A stretch of 9,953 bases of DNA from an uncultured Clostridium sp. (GTDB lineage Bacteria > Bacillota > Clostridia > Lachnospirales > Lachnospiraceae), in NCBI GenBank assembly GCA_900552885.1, contig USBM01000065.1:1-9953 (forward strand). Direction: 5' to 3'. Of this stretch, positions 7,072 through 9,953 are shown piece after piece (position 1 is the first letter of the stretch; each line of letters opens with the position of its first letter). The position numbers and the translations under genes were made by a program. The notes beneath the pieces were generated by a model. The model worked only from the letters and a program-made list of their open reading frames with translations, did not search any database and had not been told where the DNA came from.

Positions 7072-7099
7072 AAAAAAAAGAAAGCCGGATACGACTTTC
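7072..7099 (-). terminator. Intrinsic terminator after the NMO-family gene and fabF remnant
   Basis: Read on the minus strand, GAAAGTCG pairs with CGGCTTTC (8 bp, one G-U) around a TATC loop and is followed by eight T. This ends the unit that begins at the promoter 8415-8443 and isolates it from pepD. Confidence 0.9.
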
Positions 7100-7106
7100 C
7101 TTTTTG

Positions 7107-7127
7107 TCTTTAAAGCTTCTTTAAAGC
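7107..7127 (-). repeat. Short tandem repeat at the end of the fabF remnant
   Basis: GCTTTAAAGA occurs twice with an 11-base period immediately after the last conserved fabF codon and before the terminator. It may mark the 3' breakpoint of the remnant. Confidence 0.6.
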
Positions 7128-7244
7128 CCAAAGAATTACTGATTGCAACCCTTACCGGAACATGAACACCCTTTCCCTTCGTATAATCCAGATCGCATTC
7201 CGGATCATCCTGTTCCAATCCCCTGTTACAACCACTCGTTTCAT
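7123..7244 (-). pseudogene. fabF: Remnant of fabF (3-oxoacyl-ACP synthase II), internally deleted and 3' truncated
   Basis: Two pieces of one gene are fused. The 5' piece has ATG 7244 with AGAGGA 9 bases upstream and encodes MKRVVVTG, the classic start of FabF. From about 7221 the sequence continues, in another frame, with GLEQDDPECDLDY then VPVRVAISNSLGF, the FabF C-terminal block (DPECDLDY, and SNSLGF that normally continues GGHN near the end of the protein). The middle ~360-370 codons, including the catalytic Cys-His-His, are absent. The two pieces are out of frame: translation from ATG 7244 stops after 30 residues. The terminal GGHN segment is also lost, replaced by AAAGAAGC and the terminator. 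A frame opening at ATG 7251 reads through the C-terminal piece for 85 codons but has no matching start and is not a plausible protein. The piece follows the NMO-family stop by 34 bases, suggesting a former fatty-acid operon. Family assignment is by recognised motifs; a database comparison was not possible. Confidence 0.82.
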
Positions 7245-7278
7245 TTTGCATATTCCTCTCATCTGTTCTTCAACCATT

Positions 7279-8376
7279 CTATGCCGTTTCGCATGCACGT
7301 TCTGTTGCCTTTTCCATAAATCCACATTCCAGATCTGTCATCACCTCTGCCACCGTCGTAATCCCGGTAATCCGCTCTACATTGGCACCACAAAAGATCA
7401 AACCATGCTCCACATCACCCTGCACTGCACGAATCAGTGCATCCGTAATGCAATAAGGAATCTTTTGTGGATCACATTTTGCCAGACAGCCAAGGCAACG
7501 TTCCACCTTGCATTCTCCATTTGCTTTCTCTTTTAAAAAGGTATTCTCAATTGCTCTTCCCGGCATTCCCACCGGACTCTTGATGATCCTGATATCCTTT
7601 GCCTTTGCTTTCACATAAGCTTCCTTATAGCGGATATCTGCATCACATTCTTCGGTAGCTACAAACCGGCTTGCAACCTGTACTCCATCTGCCCCAAGAC
7701 TTACAGCATGTGCCACATCCGCTGCATCAAAGATTCCTCCTGCCACAACTACCGGTATCTTTCGATCATACTTTTTCTCCTGCTCATGCACTTTATGAAT
7801 TATCTTTCTGATCTCCATATCATAATCCAGGCAGCCTTTCATATCTGCTTCTACCTGTTCCTTGGAAAATCCCAGATGCCCTCCTGCTTTTGGGCCTTCA
7901 ACAACTACAAAGTCTGCCGTCTTTCCGTACTTCTTATCCCACATTTTAAACAAGATTGATAAGGCCTTTTCTGAAGACACAATTGGTGCAAACCGGGTAT
8001 CTGTTCCATCCAACAAAGCAGGCAGTGTGACAGGCAGTCCTGCTCCACAGATCACCACATCTGCACCGGCTTGGGCTGCAACCCGGACATGTTCCTCATA
8101 ATCTTTCAAAGCCACCATCACATTTACACCGACAAGTCCGCCATCAGCCTGTTCTCTGGCAAGCCGAATATGTTTTTCTATAGCACGGTTATTTGCCTCT
8201 TTATGATTCCTCACAAAATCCGGCTCGTCATACCCAATCTGTGCAGTCGAGATAATACCAACACCTCCTTCTCCGGCTATTGCCCCTGCAAGCCTGCTCC
8301 TGCTGACACCAACACCCATTCCTCCCTGGATAACCGGAACTTTTGCCACTTTATTACCAATCCTTAATTCCTTCAT
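7279..8376 (-). CDS. NMO/FabK-family FMN-dependent oxidoreductase with C-terminal Cys cluster
   Basis: TIM-barrel flavoprotein of the nitronate monooxygenase / enoyl-ACP reductase II superfamily (COG2070 type). Members oxidise nitronates with O2 or reduce enoyl-ACP with NAD(P)H using FMN. Motifs: PVIQGGMGVGV at ~14-24 (FMN entry), GAGLP at 111-115, EGPKAGGHLG at 160-169 with the active-site-type His 167, VAGGIFD at ~211-217, and GADGVQVASRF at 228-238 (phosphate binding). The 365 residues exceed FabK (~310-320); the extra C-terminal part has C289, C294, C297, C301 and C309, a possible iron-sulfur or metal site, then IFCGANVERI. Start ATG 8376 has AAAGGA 12 bases upstream; upstream in-frame ATGs at 8406 and 8424 lack a site and overlap the promoter. 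The fabF remnant 34 bases downstream and the anaerobic-type host suggest a fatty-acid role (enoyl-ACP reductase) rather than nitronate oxidation, but I leave the symbol empty because the subfamily is uncertain. Confidence 0.87.
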   Translation of the reverse strand: MKELRIGNKVAKVPVIQGGMGVGVSRSRLAGAIAGEGGVGIISTAQIGYDEPDFVRNHKEANNRAIEKHIRLAREQADGGLVGVNVMVALKDYEEHVRVAAQAGADVVICGAGLPVTLPALLDGTDTRFAPIVSSEKALSILFKMWDKKYGKTADFVVVEGPKAGGHLGFSKEQVEADMKGCLDYDMEIRKIIHKVHEQEKKYDRKIPVVVAGGIFDAADVAHAVSLGADGVQVASRFVATEECDADIRYKEAYVKAKAKDIRIIKSPVGMPGRAIENTFLKEKANGECKVERCLGCLAKCDPQKIPYCITDALIRAVQGDVEHGLIFCGANVERITGITTVAEVMTDLECGFMEKATERACETA

Positions 8377-8414
8377 ATTCTTTACAATTCCTTTCAAAAA
8401 AATCATTGTAACAA

Positions 8415-8443
8415 ACCATACCACTACATAGTCTGTTTGTCAA
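8415..8443 (-). promoter_or_regulatory. Sigma-A promoter of the NMO-family gene
   Basis: Perfect -35 TTGACA (8443-8438), 17-base spacer, extended -10 TGG-TATGGT (8420-8415). The predicted start is near 8408, giving a leader of about 30 bases to ATG 8376. ACAAAC (8440-8435) and GTTTGT (8416-8411) form an inverted pair around the core promoter. Confidence 0.82.
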
Positions 8444-8449
8444 TATGAC

Positions 8450-8466
8450 GTAGCATTCAATACTAC
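8450..8466. promoter_or_regulatory. Palindrome just upstream of the NMO-family promoter, candidate operator
   Basis: GTAGCATT-C-AATACTAC on the plus strand is a 17-base inverted repeat with 8-base arms and one mismatch, ending 7 bases before the -35. The position suits a regulator site. It lies between the argJ terminator and the promoter, where no other function is expected. I cannot assign a regulator. Confidence 0.45.
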
Positions 8467-8476
8467 ATTATATTAT

Positions 8477-8508
8477 AAAAGAAATCCGGCTGACTGATCA
8501 ACCGGATT
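8477..8508 (-). terminator. Intrinsic terminator of argJ
   Basis: On the minus strand an 11-bp stem (AATCCGGTTGA with TCAGCCGGATT, one G-U) closes a 4-base TCAG loop and is followed by TCTTTT. It lies 88 bases after the argJ stop, with no convincing gene between, so argJ looks monocistronic. Confidence 0.92.
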
Positions 8509-8595
8509 CATTTATCTATCATTCCATTATTCTATTCTCTGCCTGATTGCTTTTCTGTTCATGCACTCTCTTCTTATGCACCAGTAACCTGCTGC

Positions 8596-9837
8596 CTACG
8601 AACGATAATCTCCATTGATCTTGACATAGTCATATGTCAGATCACAGCCCCATGCCTTAGCTGTAGCATCACCATCATGCAAAGAAATGTTAACAAAGAT
8701 CTCATCCTCTGAAAGAATCTCTTTGGCAAGCTCCTCCGAAAATTCCACTCCGGCACCATTCCGGCATACCGGAAGAACTCCCTTTGCAGATGCAAGATCC
8801 ACATCTACCCTGTTAATATCAAATTCTGCCTCCGCATAACCAACTGCACACAGAATTCGCCCCCAGTTTGCATCCTCACCGAACATCGCACATTTAAACA
8901 ATGGCGAACGGATGACGCTCTTTGCCACAATAATTGCAGTATCCAGATCCTTTGCCTCCGAAACGGTACACTCAATCATCTTTGATGCACCCTCACCATC
9001 TGCAGCTAACATCTTCGTCATATTCATCATAACGATATATAATGCCTGTTTAAATGCTGCATATGCTTCATCTTCTTTATTAATCTCCGGATTGCCTGCC
9101 AATCCGTTTGCCATAACCAATACCATATCATTGGTTGAAGTATCTCCATCAATACTTAAACAATTATATGTAATCTTCGTAATCTCTGAAAGTGCTTGCT
9201 GGATCAATTCTTTTGATATTGCCGCATCCGTAGTCACAAAATTAAGTGTCGTTGCCATATTCGGATGAATCATGCCGCTTCCCTTTGCCATACCTCCAAG
9301 AGTACAGGTTGTCCCGTTCACCTCAAAGGTAACTGCCACTTCCTTTGGCACCGTATCGGTTGTCATAATGGCATTGACCGCCTTGGCATTACCTTCATAA
9401 GAAAGACCTTCCGCTAACTCTTTGATATGACTTTCGATTGGCTCAATCGGAAGGATCTGTCCGATCACTCCTGTGGATGCAACCATGACTTCATCTGCCG
9501 CAATGCCTAACTCCTTTGCAGCTAACTCCGTCATTCTCTGCGCCTTCTCTTCACCATCTGCATTACATGTATTCGCATTCTTTGAATTGGCAATGACTGC
9601 ACGGGCTTTTCCATTCGTTGCTGTTAAATGCTTCTTTGTTACAAGAATTGGTGCACCCTTTACCTTATTCGTTGTATATACTGCTGCAGCATTACACTCT
9701 ACATCACTTACCACTAAGGCAAGATCATTCTTATTCTTATCCTTATTCAATCCACAATTAAGTCCGTTCGCACGAAACCCCTGTGCCGCACAGACGCCAC
9801 CTTCTACATATGTATATCCTTCAAACTGTTCTTTCAT
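8596..9837 (-). CDS. argJ: Bifunctional ornithine acetyltransferase / N-acetylglutamate synthase
   Basis: Transfers acetyl from N-acetylornithine to glutamate in the cyclic arginine pathway, and in bifunctional members also makes N-acetylglutamate from acetyl-CoA. The 413 residues are the full family length. Features: VASTGVIGQILP at ~119-130, with the Thr-Gly pair of the oxyanion hole; KGSGMIHPNMATTL at ~185-198, containing the self-cleavage site A195|T196, which leaves Thr196 as the nucleophile of the beta chain; DGDTSTNDM at ~230-238; GEDANWGRI at ~320-328; and the conserved end CDLTYDYVKINGDYRS. Start ATG 9837 has AAAGGA 9 bases upstream and a promoter at 9875-9902. The neighbours argC, argB and argD usual in Firmicutes are not visible on either side. 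Whether it is mono- or bifunctional cannot be told from sequence alone. Confidence 0.97.
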   Translation of the reverse strand: MKEQFEGYTYVEGGVCAAQGFRANGLNCGLNKDKNKNDLALVVSDVECNAAAVYTTNKVKGAPILVTKKHLTATNGKARAVIANSKNANTCNADGEEKAQRMTELAAKELGIAADEVMVASTGVIGQILPIEPIESHIKELAEGLSYEGNAKAVNAIMTTDTVPKEVAVTFEVNGTTCTLGGMAKGSGMIHPNMATTLNFVTTDAAISKELIQQALSEITKITYNCLSIDGDTSTNDMVLVMANGLAGNPEINKEDEAYAAFKQALYIVMMNMTKMLAADGEGASKMIECTVSEAKDLDTAIIVAKSVIRSPLFKCAMFGEDANWGRILCAVGYAEAEFDINRVDVDLASAKGVLPVCRNGAGVEFSEELAKEILSEDEIFVNISLHDGDATAKAWGCDLTYDYVKINGDYRS

Positions 9838-9874
9838 CTGCCTAATTCCTTTCTGTAAATTAACTTATGGGGTT

Positions 9875-9902
9875 ATTGTACTACTTTCAGACGGTGCGTC
9901 AA
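9875..9902 (-). promoter_or_regulatory. Sigma-A promoter of argJ
   Basis: -35 TTGACG (9902-9897), 16-base spacer, -10 TACAAT (9880-9875). The start near 9868 gives a leader of about 30 bases. I see no convincing ArgR-type palindrome. Bases 9903-9953 contain only a weak 4-bp GCTG/CAGC inverted repeat and no identifiable gene end. Confidence 0.78.
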
Positions 9903-9953
9903 GTGATTTTATAATATTGCTGGTCACTCAGCATCCAGTTTGTCTCGGATATA

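Noticed and set aside
6994..7251. 85-codon frame as an intact small protein
   Set aside because: Its N-terminal ten codons are an out-of-frame reading of the fabF start, and its end runs through the terminator and the pepD promoter region; better explained as the fabF remnant.
8527..8562. 11-codon mini-ORF (MNRKAIRQRIE) between argJ and its terminator, possible argB remnant or leader peptide
   Set aside because: Weak upstream GAGAG only, no match I recognise to the ArgB start, and it is too short to support.
9838..9870. ArgR box in the argJ leader
   Set aside because: The AT-rich stretch does not form the expected 18-base palindrome.
9915..9953. Terminator of a gene upstream of argJ (GCTG/CAGC inverted repeat)
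   Set aside because: The stem is only 4 bp and no T run follows.
1..9953. CRISPR arrays, tRNA or rRNA genes, insertion sequences, defence systems
   Set aside because: No repeat-spacer pattern, RNA gene or transposase-like reading was seen on either strand; the window is packed with housekeeping genes.

Overview
The window reads as a chromosomal segment of a low- to mid-GC Firmicute, most likely a Clostridia member of the Lachnospiraceae type. This rests on gene content and order (cysS-mrnC-rlmB-...-sigH, as in the Bacillus/Clostridia core), strong AGGAGG-like ribosome binding sites, and textbook sigma-A promoters. Taxonomy is inference; no marker RNA gene is present. Every gene I can support lies on the minus strand, so transcription runs from high to low coordinates.

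Right end, 8477-9902: a single-gene arginine unit. argJ has its own promoter (TTGACG-16-TACAAT) and ends at a strong intrinsic terminator. No argC, argB or argD is visible next to it.

Middle right, 7072-8466: a fatty-acid-type unit. A flavin-dependent NMO/FabK-like enzyme with a cysteine-rich C-terminal part is driven by a TTGACA-17-TATGGT promoter that has a palindrome just upstream of its -35. Thirty-four bases after its stop lies a decayed remnant of fabF. The remnant keeps the fabF ribosome binding site and first eight codons, fused to the last ~33 conserved codons, so most of the gene is gone. An intrinsic terminator follows.

Middle, 3919-7063: pepD (M20C dipeptidase), ispF (MEP isoprenoid pathway) and an Eis-like GNAT acetyltransferase, packed with 1-10 base gaps and probably translationally coupled. 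IspF carries an unusual C-terminal tail with CxxCxxC.

Left, 1-3912: a consensus promoter (TTGACA-17-TATACT) starts a translation/stress operon. It holds cysS, mrnC (23S rRNA maturation), rlmB (23S rRNA Gm2251 methylation), a single-pass membrane protein with a Thr-rich repeat tail, and sigH, which is cut by the window edge. The membrane protein sits where Bacillus has yacP/rae1.

The window is mostly ordinary housekeeping DNA; I do not see a new defence or mobile system. The points most worth a second look are the fabF remnant, the Thr-repeat membrane protein beside sigH, the IspF cysteine tail and the palindrome at the NMO-family promoter. No gene-free stretch exceeds 300 bases.
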